From contig NZ_CP015411.1 of NCBI RefSeq assembly GCF_001750165.1, positions 4,006,501-4,070,500 on the forward strand: a stretch of 64,000 nt of DNA. The letters are read 5' to 3'. The translations under genes were made by a program, and so were the position numbers. Positions 1 through 8,810 of this stretch are shown here, one piece after another; position 1 is the stretch's first letter, and each line of letters begins with the position of its first letter. The notes beneath the pieces were generated by a model, which saw only the letters and a program-made list of their open reading frames with translations, was not told the DNA's origin and searched no databases. This DNA is from Pseudoalteromonas luteoviolacea (lineage in GTDB: Bacteria; Pseudomonadota; Gammaproteobacteria; Enterobacterales; Alteromonadaceae).

Positions 1-1576
1 CATCATCCAAGGCACCATCGAGCAAATCATCAATATCGTCAGCACTTAAAATACTGTCGTTTTCAGCTACTCCTTCAGCCTCATCAAGCTTTGGGGGTTC
101 TGCTGCTGCCTCATCGATTAGACTATCGATATCATCTAAATCAAATTCTTCATCGCCTGACACTGATGGGGCAGGCTCTTCTGCCAGCTCTTCACTCAAC
201 GCAGCTAACGCATCGTCACTTACATCCAATGTATCGTCTTGCTCATCACCGACTTCGTTAAATAAATCATCAATGTCGTCTGCACTTAAAATATCGTCTC
301 CATCAGACGTACTTTCCTCAACATCTAGCGTAACTTCATCGTCAAGCGCATCGTCTGTAGAATCAAAGCTTTGTTGCAAGAAATCATCGATATCGTCCGA
401 TGCCTCTTCAGCTGGCGATTCGTCATCAAATACAATGTCATCATTGAGTAAGCTATCTAACTCATCTTGATCTAACGTACTACTACCAGTTTCAAAACCA
501 TCATCTTCATCATCTAAAGAATCAAATACAATGTCATCATCTTCAGGCAGAATGTCATCATCAAGTTGAACACTCTCATCCAGTGGAGAGATATCATCAG
601 TTACAGGCATGTCTAAATCAAGTGGGTCGGCTGCAGCTGCTGTTGCTGCTCCTGCCGTGGCCGCTGCAGAAACAGGTGCTTGCGGTAAAAACTCATCTTC
701 TTCAACATTGCTGTCAGCTGCTTGTTTGCGCTTACGTAAGAAAAACATCAGCCCAAGCCCAACAATTAACAAAGCTGGAATCGTCGCCAGTAAGGCGATC
801 ACAAGAGGGTTGGACAGAGCGTTACCAAAACTTGATTCTTGCTCGGCTTTTTTATCAGCTTCTTGCTGAGCAATCATCTCACTTTGCATATCAATCACAA
901 CTTTTAGCTGCTGTTGGATCTCGCTGTCTTTGCCGAGCTGCTCTCGTACATTTTGTAGCTCATCAGAAATACTGCTAAGTTGCTTTCTAAGTTGGTTATT
1001 TTCTTCTAGAATATCTTCCACATTCTGTACTGAAGACTTGAACTGATTTTGCAAATCAAGTAGCTTGGAATCTTGTTCCATGCGCAAGTTTCTAAGTTGA
1101 TTGGTTAACGCTTTTTGTGCCTGCTCAACATCTACTTTGCGTGCTTGCGTCACACGCTTCTTGGCAGCATCTATATCAGACTGGTTTAGAGTGCCATTTT
1201 TCTTACGCTCCCACAGCACATCATCTTGGTCAGATTTTTGTTTCGCAATGCCCGGATTGACACGTCTGATCTCAGCAAGTGTTGGAATACGAAGGTATGC
1301 ACCATCACGCATATGGTTGAGGTTTTGATCTAGAAACGCACCTGGATTTTTGTCGTACAGCGCCTTCATGACCTGATAAATCGTAACAGAGTCATCTGGT
1401 CTTATTTTCTGAGCGACGCGCCACAATGTGTCCGAAGACCGAATTGGGCCAACAGATCGACCTTCAAGGCCATAGTCAACACCCTTGGGGCCCTTCAACA
1501 CAGTGCCAACTTGAGTGTGTGCCGGAGACGTTATGAAAGCCAATGCTAGGATACAAAATAAGGCTAAACCGCGCAT
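1..1576 (-). CDS. fimV: FimV/HubP-type polar protein, N-terminal 525 residues
   Basis: Large inner-membrane polarity/type IV pilus assembly protein; the C-terminus lies outside the window. The start ATG at 1576 follows AGGAA and opens a signal peptide (MRGLALFCILALAFITSPAH). A FimV N-terminal and LysM-like periplasmic region follows to about residue 100, then a Gln/Glu/Lys-rich coiled coil at roughly 150-240. One transmembrane helix lies at about 258-278 and is followed by RKRK. After it comes a very acidic cytoplasmic region rich in Asp, Glu, Leu and Ile, reading DDILIDDLLDG-like repeats up to the window edge. This plan (periplasmic LysM, one membrane span, long acidic tail) is typical of FimV in Pseudomonas and HubP in Vibrio and Shewanella. 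Asd lies just upstream on the same strand, the usual gammaproteobacterial order. The family is well supported; the length and the C-terminal TPR/FimV domain cannot be seen. Confidence 0.88.
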   Translation of the reverse strand, partial: MRGLALFCILALAFITSPAHTQVGTVLKGPKGVDYGLEGRSVGPIRSSDTLWRVAQKIRPDDSVTIYQVMKALYDKNPGAFLDQNLNHMRDGAYLRIPTLAEIRRVNPGIAKQKSDQDDVLWERKKNGTLNQSDIDAAKKRVTQARKVDVEQAQKALTNQLRNLRMEQDSKLLDLQNQFKSSVQNVEDILEENNQLRKQLSSISDELQNVREQLGKDSEIQQQLKVVIDMQSEMIAQQEADKKAEQESSFGNALSNPLVIALLATIPALLIVGLGLMFFLRKRKQAADSNVEEDEFLPQAPVSAAATAGAATAAAADPLDLDMPVTDDISPLDESVQLDDDILPEDDDIVFDSLDDEDDGFETGSSTLDQDELDSLLNDDIVFDDESPAEEASDDIDDFLQQSFDSTDDALDDEVTLDVEESTSDGDDILSADDIDDLFNEVGDEQDDTLDVSDDALAALSEELAEEPAPSVSGDEEFDLDDIDSLIDEAAAEPPKLDEAEGVAENDSILSADDIDDLLDGALDD

Positions 1577-1805
1577 GCTGTTCCTTTGTTTAAGGTGACC
1601 ACTTACTCAACCAGTAAGTGAATAATAAATTTGCTCATCTTTGCTTTTTGCAAGCTCTATTCCAATTGCAAACTATAAACCAGTTATTAGGGAATATCCA
1701 TTGTCAGCGTAGTGAATCTTAACATCAACCTAGCACTTTAGGATTGGAATGAAAATGTTTTATAAATCAGGGAGGTGGTAAACAGATAGATTTGTGTATT
1801 CAGAG

Positions 1806-1834
1806 GGGCAAAATGCTGCCATCACATTCTGCCC
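1806..1834. terminator. Hairpin between asd and fimV
   Basis: GGGCAAAATG pairs with CATTCTGCCC (10 bp, one wobble pair) around a 9-nt loop, 11 bases beyond the asd stop. There is no U-tract on either strand, so it may be a weak terminator or an RNA-stability hairpin. The rest of the 268-bp asd-fimV spacer shows no further gene. Confidence 0.35.
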
Positions 1835-1844
1835 AATTACGAGA

Positions 1845-2861
1845 TTAAAGGTAATTTGCTACCAGCTCTTCTGCAATTTGAACACTGTTTGTTGCCGCAC
1901 CCTTGCGCGTGTTATCCGACACAACCCACAAGTTTAACCCCATAGGATGCGAAATATCCGCTCTTAGACGACCAACGTAGACGGTGTCATTACCACTAGC
2001 ATCGCTAACTGGCGTTGGATAATCCTCTTCATTTTCAACTAGCTCAACACCAGGAGCCTCTGTAAGCAGCTGTTTTACATGCTCTAGATCAAAAGGCATA
2101 CGTGTTTCTAGATGAATCGCTTCTGCATGACCAAAAAAGACTGGAACACGAACAGCAGTAGGGTTCACCATCACACTGCTATCACCTAGGATTTTATGCG
2201 TTTCCCATACCATTTTCATTTCTTCTTTGGTGTAACCATTTTCTTGGAATGCATCAATTTGTGGAATAACATTAAACGCGATTTGCTTAGGAAACACGTC
2301 ATTTTCCATCGGTCTTGCATTCATTAAGTTGGCTGTTTGTTTAGCCAGTTCGTCAACCGCTTCTTTACCCGCACCGGATACAGCCTGGTAAGTAGACACA
2401 TTGATACGATCTATACCGTATGCATCATAAATTGGCTTCAATGCCACCAGCATCTGTATGGTCGAGCAGTTTGGATTCGCAATAATATTGCGGTTCCTAA
2501 AATCAGCTAAACTACCTGCGTTTACTTCTGGCACAACTAAAGGCACATCATAGTCGTATCTAAAATGTGATGTGTTATCTATCACCACACAGCCAGCTTC
2601 TGCGGCAATCGGCGCATACTTTTCAGATACGCTGCCGCCTGCTGAAAATAAACCAATATGAGCATCTGCAAAGTCAAACTCTTCAACATCTAATACAGTA
2701 ACTTTTTCACCCATGAAATCAATTTCTTCTCCTGCACTGCGGCTACTTGCCAGCGGGTACAGTTTATCAACAGGGAACTTTCTTTCCGCTAATGTTTCAA
2801 TAATTTGCTTACCTACTAGACCAGTTGCGCCTAGTACCGCCACGTTAAATTTCTGCGACAT
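1845..2861 (-). CDS. asd: Aspartate-semialdehyde dehydrogenase
   Basis: Reduces aspartyl phosphate to aspartate semialdehyde with NADPH, the branch point to Lys/DAP, Thr and Met. It is 338 residues, the usual size. The N-terminal Rossmann fold begins VAVLGATGLVGKQI (residues 7-20). The catalytic cysteine lies in NPNCSTIQM (about 130-138), and YQAVSGAGKEA follows in the substrate region. This is the Vibrio/Pseudomonas-type Asd, not the longer E. coli form. It sits 2 bases downstream of pdxB on the same strand, so the two are probably co-transcribed, and it is followed by fimV. No oddities were seen. Confidence 0.95.
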   Translation of the reverse strand: MSQKFNVAVLGATGLVGKQIIETLAERKFPVDKLYPLASSRSAGEEIDFMGEKVTVLDVEEFDFADAHIGLFSAGGSVSEKYAPIAAEAGCVVIDNTSHFRYDYDVPLVVPEVNAGSLADFRNRNIIANPNCSTIQMLVALKPIYDAYGIDRINVSTYQAVSGAGKEAVDELAKQTANLMNARPMENDVFPKQIAFNVIPQIDAFQENGYTKEEMKMVWETHKILGDSSVMVNPTAVRVPVFFGHAEAIHLETRMPFDLEHVKQLLTEAPGVELVENEEDYPTPVSDASGNDTVYVGRLRADISHPMGLNLWVVSDNTRKGAATNSVQIAEELVANYL

Positions 2862-2863
2862 GT

Positions 2864-3994
2864 TTATTCCTCATTCATTTCTACTTGAAAGCCTAGTTGC
2901 TGTAACTTCTGCATATGGGCTGGTTGCGATGAGATATTCAAGGTTGAAAACTCTCTTCTCGGCGGGTATTGCTTACGCAATACATCAAAGCCCTGACTTT
3001 CTAAATTGGCTCGCATTAAACCATTATCACGACGAATATCATAGATCATATGCACAATACGGCCGTAATCTCTTTGTGTAAATGTGTCATTCAGCTGACA
3101 TTGGCTTACCGCAGGAGCGGGCAAAAAAGAAGACAATTGCTTCGTAGGTTCAACATTAAGGGTTTTACACAAAGCCTGATACAACATTTGTGTCCCTCGC
3201 GCTTTACCCTCTAAGGTATGACCTGCAATATGCACTGACGTATACAGGCAATGTGCCATCAACTCAGTCAAAATATTTGGCTCGTTCTCCCAAACATCTA
3301 AGATAAGCTCTAGTTTTTGCCCTGCTTGCTTAGCATTTAAAAGTGCCTGATTATCAATCACATCACCACGGCTGGCATTTATAACCAACATCTCTGGTTT
3401 AAGCTGTTCAATTCTTTCCTTGTTTAACAGGTGCTTAGTTTGATGCGCACCATTTTTGACTAAAGGGACATGAAAAGTAACGAAATCCGCTTGGGCCAAT
3501 GCTGTATCGATGTCAACGTGCTCATTTAACTCACCTTGCTCAGCACGCACTGGATCACACAAAATCAGCTCAATACCGCTGTGCGCTAATTTTTGTTGTA
3601 AGCATGCTCCAATATTACCAACACCTACAATTGCAAGCTTTTTACCACGCAACTCAACATCACGATCTTGACTGTACGCATACAAAGCACTGATCACATA
3701 CTCTGCCACCGCAATGGCATTGCAACCTGGGGCACTGGAAAATGCAATATCTCGCTTAGCTAAATATGCTTGATCAATATGATCCACACCGATTGTGGCC
3801 GTGCCTACAAACTTTAACTTATTTGCCGACTCGAGTAGCGATTGATTTACTTGAGTTATTGAACGCGTTAACAGGACATCCGCCTCTTGAACTTGCTCTG
3901 CACCTACTGCACGCCCATCAAAGCGTGTTACTTCACCAAAACTTGAGAAAAACTCTTCCACTAAGGGCATGTTCTGATCAGCCAAGATCTTCAT
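2864..3994 (-). CDS. pdxB: Erythronate-4-phosphate dehydrogenase
   Basis: Second step of the DXP-dependent pyridoxal-phosphate pathway: oxidises 4-phosphoerythronate. It is a 376-residue D-2-hydroxyacid dehydrogenase. Visible are the NAD-binding GVGNIGACLQQ near residue 122, the catalytic Arg in NASRGDVID, the Glu in DVWENEP, and the His in HIAGHTLEGKARG. The C-terminal extension (about 285-376) is the PdxB dimerisation domain that separates it from other family members, and it includes YDIRRDNGLMRANL. It is the first gene of a probable pdxB-asd unit. In Pseudomonas and relatives pdxB also lies close to asd and fimV. Confidence 0.95.
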   Translation of the reverse strand: MKILADQNMPLVEEFFSSFGEVTRFDGRAVGAEQVQEADVLLTRSITQVNQSLLESANKLKFVGTATIGVDHIDQAYLAKRDIAFSSAPGCNAIAVAEYVISALYAYSQDRDVELRGKKLAIVGVGNIGACLQQKLAHSGIELILCDPVRAEQGELNEHVDIDTALAQADFVTFHVPLVKNGAHQTKHLLNKERIEQLKPEMLVINASRGDVIDNQALLNAKQAGQKLELILDVWENEPNILTELMAHCLYTSVHIAGHTLEGKARGTQMLYQALCKTLNVEPTKQLSSFLPAPAVSQCQLNDTFTQRDYGRIVHMIYDIRRDNGLMRANLESQGFDVLRKQYPPRREFSTLNISSQPAHMQKLQQLGFQVEMNEE

Positions 3995-4053
3995 GTAATT
4001 TTATTCCTAAACGTCGCACGGAGCTCTATTGTAACTCAGCTCTCGTACAGACC

Positions 4054-4344
4054 CTAGTTTCGCTTTGCACCAATGCCAAATGCAACAAACATTAAACTGA
4101 GTAAAAACAACACCAATACTTTAACACTGGGTTGTTCAGTGACATTAATCAAAGGACTAAATACAAAAGCATGTATATTGCACCAAGCGAGTAACAGCGC
4201 CGTATAGTTTGCACCACCATATGCATACCCCGCACAAATTATACTACTGATAAAATTAACGAAAATCGCATATTCCACAGCTTCAACACTGAGTAACATA
4301 GAAGTGAAAGAAATAACAATGATACTTATATTCCCCAATTGCAT
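4054..4344 (-). CDS. Small integral membrane protein, unknown function
   Basis: A 96-residue, very hydrophobic protein with three or four predicted membrane segments (about residues 5-25, 27-47, 48-67 and 75-92) and a short basic tail, GAKRN. I recognise no family. It is accepted as a gene because an excellent Shine-Dalgarno (AAGGAGAGG) lies 7 nt before the ATG. It ends 59 bases before pdxB on the same strand, so it could be the first gene of that transcript. No active-site motif is visible. The role is unknown. Confidence 0.6.
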   Translation of the reverse strand: MQLGNISIIVISFTSMLLSVEAVEYAIFVNFISSIICAGYAYGGANYTALLLAWCNIHAFVFSPLINVTEQPSVKVLVLFLLSLMFVAFGIGAKRN

Positions 4345-4487
4345 AAATAACCTCTCCTTAGGTGTTTTTTGTAATATAAATAAGTTTACAAAATTGGCAA
4401 TTGAAGAATTTTTTAGTGTGGAAAAATATTGGTATGGTCAAAATCTGGCTTCTAAAATAACAGTTGGAAGGCTTTTTTGCTTGAAAT

Positions 4488-4526
4488 AGCTGGTCAGACA
4501 AGCTAGCCTAATCATGTGGTCAGACC
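4488..4526 (+). promoter_or_regulatory. Two FadR-like operator boxes upstream of fadE
   Basis: Two copies of the core TGGTCAGAC occur 26 bp apart: AGCTGGTCAGACAAGCT at 4488-4504 and TGTGGTCAGACC at 4515-4526. They sit 20-58 bp before the fadE ATG. The FadR operator of E. coli and Vibrio centres on TGGTCNGACC. The inference is repression of fadE by FadR, relieved by long-chain acyl-CoA. Confidence 0.65.
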
Positions 4527-4545
4527 TCTAATAAGGAAGAACAAC

Positions 4546-6996
4546 ATGACACTTTTATTTACTATCGCTTTGATAGCACTGCTCAGTGCAGCCTGCTATC
4601 ATCGCGCCAGTTGGAATACCTGCTTGGGTATTGCAGCCACAACTTTGGTAGTGGGCACTTTTGCCGACGCCTTTGGCGCATTGTCTTGGTTAATTTTCTT
4701 AGCCGTTGCAATCCCATTTTCTGTTACTAATATCCGTCAACAATATATAGTTGCTCCCCTTTTCAAAGCGTTTAAAAAAGTCACCCCGACTATGTCAGAA
4801 ACTGAAAAATCAGCAATTGACGCAGGTACAACTTGGTGGGAAGCAGATCTATTCTGTGGCAATCCAAACTGGAATAAGCTACATCAGTTCGCCAAACCTA
4901 GACTTACTGCTGAAGAGCAAGCTTTTTTGAACGGCCCTGTTGAAGAAGTATGTGCGATGCTCGACGACTGGGAAGCGACACACGAACTAACCGATTTACC
5001 ACAAGATGTCTGGCAATTTCTTAAAGATAAAAAATTCTTCGCCATGATCATCAAAAAGCAATATGGTGGTTTAGAATTTTCTGCCTATGCACAATCTTGT
5101 GTGCTGCAAAAATTAACCAGTAAATCATCATTACTTTCCTCTATCGTCGGCGTCCCAAATTCTCTAGGCCCGGGTGAACTACTTCAACACTATGGTACAC
5201 AAGAACAAAAAGACCATTATTTACCTCGCCTTGCAATCGGAGATGAAATTCCTTGTTTCGCACTAACTTCACCTGAAGCGGGATCAGATGCCTCCTCTAT
5301 CCCAGATTTTGGTGTCGTATGTAAAGGCGAATGGGAAGGTCAAGAAACCCTTGGGATCCGTTTAACTTGGAATAAACGTTATATCACGCTCGCACCTGTT
5401 TCAACCGTGCTGGGCTTAGCATTTAAAATGCAAGATCCTGATGGCTTACTAGGTGATAAAGAAGATATTGGTATCACGTGTGCGCTTATCCCAACCTCCA
5501 TGCCGGGTGTTGAAATTGGTCGTCGTCATTTTCCATTAAACGTGCCATTTCAAAACGGCCCAACACGCGGTAAAGACGTCTTTGTACCGTTAGATTTCAT
5601 TATTGGTGGTCCAAAAATGGCAGGGCAAGGCTGGCGTATGCTAGTGGAGTGTTTGTCTGTAGGCCGTGTAATTACTCTACCTTCTAACTCAGCAGGCGGT
5701 ATAAAAACGCTAGCACTAGCCAGTGGAGCGTATAGTCGTATCCGCCGCCAGTTCAAATTACCAATCGGAAAAATGGAAGGTATTGAAGAAGCGTTATCAA
5801 AACTTGGGGGCTACGCATACAGCAGTGATGCAGCGCTAAGCATGTCTACAGGTGCGGTCGATTCAGGTGAAAAACCATCTGTTATTTCAGCCATTCTAAA
5901 ATATCATTTAACAGAGCAAATGCGCGCTGCGACTATCCATGCCATGGATATTCACGGTGGTAAAGGTATTTGCTTGGGTCCTAATAATTACTTGGGCCGT
6001 GGTTACCAAGGTGCACCAATTGCAATTACAGTTGAAGGCGCGAACATCCTTACCAGAAACATGATTATTTATGGACAAGGCGCTATTCGCTGCCATCCAT
6101 TTGTTTTGGCAGAATTAAACGCTTGCAATATCAAAGACAAGCAAGAAGCACTGGATAGTTTTGATAGTGCATTGATGGGCCACATTGGGTTTACGATTTC
6201 TAACTTAGTACGTACTAAGTGGTTAGCCATCACAGGCGGTCGCTTTACTAAAGTCCCATTTAATGATGAAACTGCAGACTACTACCGAAATGCTGCGCGC
6301 TATAGTGCTTCACTGGCATTAATGTCTGACATTTGTATGGCCGTTTTTGGTGGCTCTTTAAAACGCAAAGAGCGCATTTCAGCCAGATTAGGAGACCTTC
6401 TGAGCTATTTATATTTAGTCTCTGCAACACTGAAGCGTTACAACGATGAGGGCCGTAGAAAAGAAGATTTGCCTCTGGTTAAATGGGCGTGTCAGGAACA
6501 CTTATACTTATGCCAACGAGCATTAGCCGATCTTATCAACAACATGCCGTCGATGGCTCTTCGCGGCGCGTTAAAACTGATATTGTTCCCATTTGGTCGC
6601 CCTGTTCGCAAGCCAACTGATGAGATGGAGCACGATATTGCCAAGTTACTACAAACACCGAATGAGACTCGAGATCGTCTAGCAAATTACATCTACACCA
6701 CAGACGAGCCACTTAATTTGATCGGAAAGCAAGAGCAAACACTTAAAGACATCTTAGCCATTGAGCCAATCTTTGACAAAGTATGCCGCGCGAAGGGTCA
6801 AAAGCTACCGTTTATGCAACTAGATAAAGTCGCAAGCATGGGTCTTGAAAGTGGGATCCTAACCCAGCAAGAAGCAGATAGCCTTGCCGCTGTCGAAGCC
6901 AAAAGGCTTGCTGTGATCAACGTCGATGATTTTGATCCCGCCGATTTACTAGCTGGTAAAGCTCGCGTGGTCGACAGTAATGTTGACGCAGCTTAA
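4546..6996 (+). CDS. fadE: Acyl-CoA dehydrogenase FadE
   Basis: FAD-dependent first step of fatty-acid beta-oxidation: acyl-CoA to trans-2-enoyl-CoA. It is 816 residues, the large membrane-associated FadE of gammaproteobacteria. The ATG at 4546 is preferred because AAGGAAG lies 7 nt upstream; an in-frame GTG at 4516 falls inside the second FadR-like box. Two membrane helices fill residues 1-50. The acyl-CoA dehydrogenase core runs from about 90 to 520, with FALTSPEAGSDASS and the catalytic Glu at about 497 in TVEGAN. The C-terminal third (about 520-810) is the FadE-specific DUF1974-type extension. It is monocistronic, ending at a strong terminator, and control by FadR is inferred from the two boxes. 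Confidence 0.95.
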   Translation: MTLLFTIALIALLSAACYHRASWNTCLGIAATTLVVGTFADAFGALSWLIFLAVAIPFSVTNIRQQYIVAPLFKAFKKVTPTMSETEKSAIDAGTTWWEADLFCGNPNWNKLHQFAKPRLTAEEQAFLNGPVEEVCAMLDDWEATHELTDLPQDVWQFLKDKKFFAMIIKKQYGGLEFSAYAQSCVLQKLTSKSSLLSSIVGVPNSLGPGELLQHYGTQEQKDHYLPRLAIGDEIPCFALTSPEAGSDASSIPDFGVVCKGEWEGQETLGIRLTWNKRYITLAPVSTVLGLAFKMQDPDGLLGDKEDIGITCALIPTSMPGVEIGRRHFPLNVPFQNGPTRGKDVFVPLDFIIGGPKMAGQGWRMLVECLSVGRVITLPSNSAGGIKTLALASGAYSRIRRQFKLPIGKMEGIEEALSKLGGYAYSSDAALSMSTGAVDSGEKPSVISAILKYHLTEQMRAATIHAMDIHGGKGICLGPNNYLGRGYQGAPIAITVEGANILTRNMIIYGQGAIRCHPFVLAELNACNIKDKQEALDSFDSALMGHIGFTISNLVRTKWLAITGGRFTKVPFNDETADYYRNAARYSASLALMSDICMAVFGGSLKRKERISARLGDLLSYLYLVSATLKRYNDEGRRKEDLPLVKWACQEHLYLCQRALADLINNMPSMALRGALKLILFPFGRPVRKPTDEMEHDIAKLLQTPNETRDRLANYIYTTDEPLNLIGKQEQTLKDILAIEPIFDKVCRAKGQKLPFMQLDKVASMGLESGILTQQEADSLAAVEAKRLAVINVDDFDPADLLAGKARVVDSNVDAA

Positions 6997-7016
6997 AGCC
7001 CAATTTTAATATCAGA

Positions 7017-7041
7017 AAAGGCCGGTGTATCCGGCCTTTTT
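7017..7041 (+). terminator. Rho-independent terminator of fadE
   Basis: AAAGGCCGG / CCGGCCTTT, a perfect 9-bp stem with a 5-nt loop and a T-rich tail, starts 20 bases after the fadE stop. It also lies just beyond the stop of the convergent gene at 7047 and may serve both. Confidence 0.85.
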
Positions 7042-7046
7042 ATTGC

Positions 7047-8123
7047 CTATGAAACCAATATTTTCGTTAGCATGAGTGTCACCACGGCAACAGCCCAAGT
7101 AAGTGCCATAAACCTTACAGAACGCAAAATGACCCACATCATCACGGGAGTAACAAATAAGGTTAAAAACTCAAAAACCCCACTTCCCAGCACCACCAAA
7201 CCGCAAAGCCACATCACAGAGGTTAAACTGGCGACAAAAATACATTGACTGCGCTGAACCTGTTTAAATTGAGATAAAGTTTGCCAATAGCTGCGATATT
7301 TAATGGTCTGTTTATTAGTATCAATTAATAAGCTACTCCACCACAGCACGTTAAAGAGCTGTGCCATCACCGCATAATAACTTTTTAAATCAGGACGCTC
7401 TGTAACAATAACCCAAGTACACCAATAGGTTAAGATCGTCATGCCAAGACGCCAGAGCACAGCCCACGGCTGAACTATTGTCCATTGCCACCAAAAGCTA
7501 TGAGCAGTTACCTTGTTCAACCTCACGGCTTTATAATAACGAGGAAGCAATAAAGACCCAACTAAAGTCAGGGCTAAAGCTAAATAATACGCTTTGAAAC
7601 TCTCACACACGAATACCAGCAAACACGCTGTAATTAATATTACACAGGCGGATATTGGACGGTAGAGTAAAGTGATTGCCAAAATCAGTTGAGCCAACAT
7701 AAACATCATAAACTGAGGTGCTTGAAGCAGACTTTGCCACCCCATTGATACAGCTAAAAACAGAGCGAACAAAAACAACACGTGGCAAAGAAGTAATAGC
7801 CCTTGATCAGCAACCCATTGGTGAAACCGCGATTTTAATAAGGTTCCATGGTAGTTGCGATGTGCCATGTCTAATACAGCGCTTTTTAAAGTATGCAGTA
7901 ACAGGCTTTGTAAAAGTAAAAAGCCGAATGTCATATAGATCACATCCGACTCAGACTCGAACTGCACTATTTTACCCAGTGCGTAAAAAATTCCTAATGC
8001 TAAACCCGGTAAATAAATAAAAAATAACGACGCCAAAAGCAAAGAAAATTCAGCTAATTGGCGGCGTAGCTCCCTGAGCTCTACTTTAAATGCGGCGAAT
8101 CTATACTGATAATAATGAAGCAA
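7047..8123 (-). CDS. Polytopic membrane protein, probable ABC-2-like permease partner
   Basis: A 358-residue protein with about eight to ten hydrophobic segments and no large soluble domain. It begins at a TTG preceded by AGGAGG only 4 nt upstream; no ATG is available near the N-terminus. It lies 8 bases downstream of the ATP-binding subunit at 8132-8716 and is surely co-transcribed. A small ATPase plus one multi-span membrane protein suggests an ABC exporter, but I do not recognise the permease family and no substrate can be named. It could instead be a membrane protein regulated by the ATPase. Confidence 0.7.
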   Translation of the reverse strand: MLHYYQYRFAAFKVELRELRRQLAEFSLLLASLFFIYLPGLALGIFYALGKIVQFESESDVIYMTFGFLLLQSLLLHTLKSAVLDMAHRNYHGTLLKSRFHQWVADQGLLLLCHVLFLFALFLAVSMGWQSLLQAPQFMMFMLAQLILAITLLYRPISACVILITACLLVFVCESFKAYYLALALTLVGSLLLPRYYKAVRLNKVTAHSFWWQWTIVQPWAVLWRLGMTILTYWCTWVIVTERPDLKSYYAVMAQLFNVLWWSSLLIDTNKQTIKYRSYWQTLSQFKQVQRSQCIFVASLTSVMWLCGLVVLGSGVFEFLTLFVTPVMMWVILRSVRFMALTWAVAVVTLMLTKILVS

Positions 8124-8131
8124 TTGACCTC

Positions 8132-8716
8132 CTAGCTTACAAAAAGCGGTTGAGGCACAAACCCCATCTCAAAAAAAGGCCTTGGCTCGTGACAACTAAT
8201 CAGGATCTGCCCTTGATAGCCTTTCAAAAACTCAATGAGATGCACGGTACTTTGATGATCTAGTGCCGCACTCGGCTCATCTAAAATTACATAGGGAGTT
8301 TGACGCATCAATGCATTGATCAACTGCAACTTCTTTTGGTTACCTGATGATAATGCGCTAAATGTAGTATCTAAAAAAGGGGTAAAACCAAGTAACTCAG
8401 ACAGCTGCTCTGGAAACGGGCACTGCCAACTTTGCTGGGTCATAGTTAAAAGTTGTTTTGCGGTTAAAAAAGCAGGAAACTCAATATTATCTGATGCTAA
8501 AGCCACCTTATATTGTGGTGTTTTAAGACGCTCACCATCATAATACACTGCACCATTATAAGCGCGATCAATACCTGCAATAATCGAAAATAAGGTACTT
8601 TTACCCAACCCATTGGGCGCTTCTAAACATACTTTTTGAGCGCTAAATTCAATATGAAAATGCTCAAAAATAGGCTTGTGAACATACACTTTCGTTAAGT
8701 TTTCAATCTTTATCAT
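8132..8716 (-). CDS. ABC transporter ATP-binding subunit
   Basis: A compact 194-residue nucleotide-binding domain. Walker A is APNGLGKST (residues 33-41, with Ala in place of the first Gly). The signature motif is LSSGNQKK, Walker B is YVILDEPSAAL and the switch His is in ISCHEP. All catalytic residues are present although the protein is shorter than the usual 210-240. It resembles CcmA-like or ABC-2 small ATPases that pair with one permease, here the gene just downstream. The start codon lies directly after the T-run of a terminator-like hairpin and has no clear Shine-Dalgarno outside the stem. The substrate is unknown. Confidence 0.85.
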   Translation of the reverse strand: MIKIENLTKVYVHKPIFEHFHIEFSAQKVCLEAPNGLGKSTLFSIIAGIDRAYNGAVYYDGERLKTPQYKVALASDNIEFPAFLTAKQLLTMTQQSWQCPFPEQLSELLGFTPFLDTTFSALSSGNQKKLQLINALMRQTPYVILDEPSAALDHQSTVHLIEFLKGYQGQILISCHEPRPFFEMGFVPQPLFVS

Positions 8717-8758
8717 AAAAAAGCTACTTGTTGTTTTTAATACATATTAACAAGTAGC
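8717..8758 (-). terminator. Terminator-like hairpin upstream of the ABC ATPase
   Basis: GCTACTTGTT and AACAAGTAGC (perfect 10-bp stem, 16-nt loop) are followed on the minus strand by six T residues that run straight into the ATG at 8716. It lies about 50 bases past the stop of the lipoprotein gene at 8811, so it probably ends that transcript. Read-through transcripts would carry it in the ATPase leader. Confidence 0.7.
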
Positions 8759-8810
8759 CAGCTTACGAATAAATCGCTAAAGTGTTGCAAAATTTATCTA
8801 AACTATCTGT

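Noticed and set aside
273..978. Plus-strand serine-rich and glutamine-rich open frames
   Set aside because: They are antisense shadows of the acidic tail and coiled coil of fimV.
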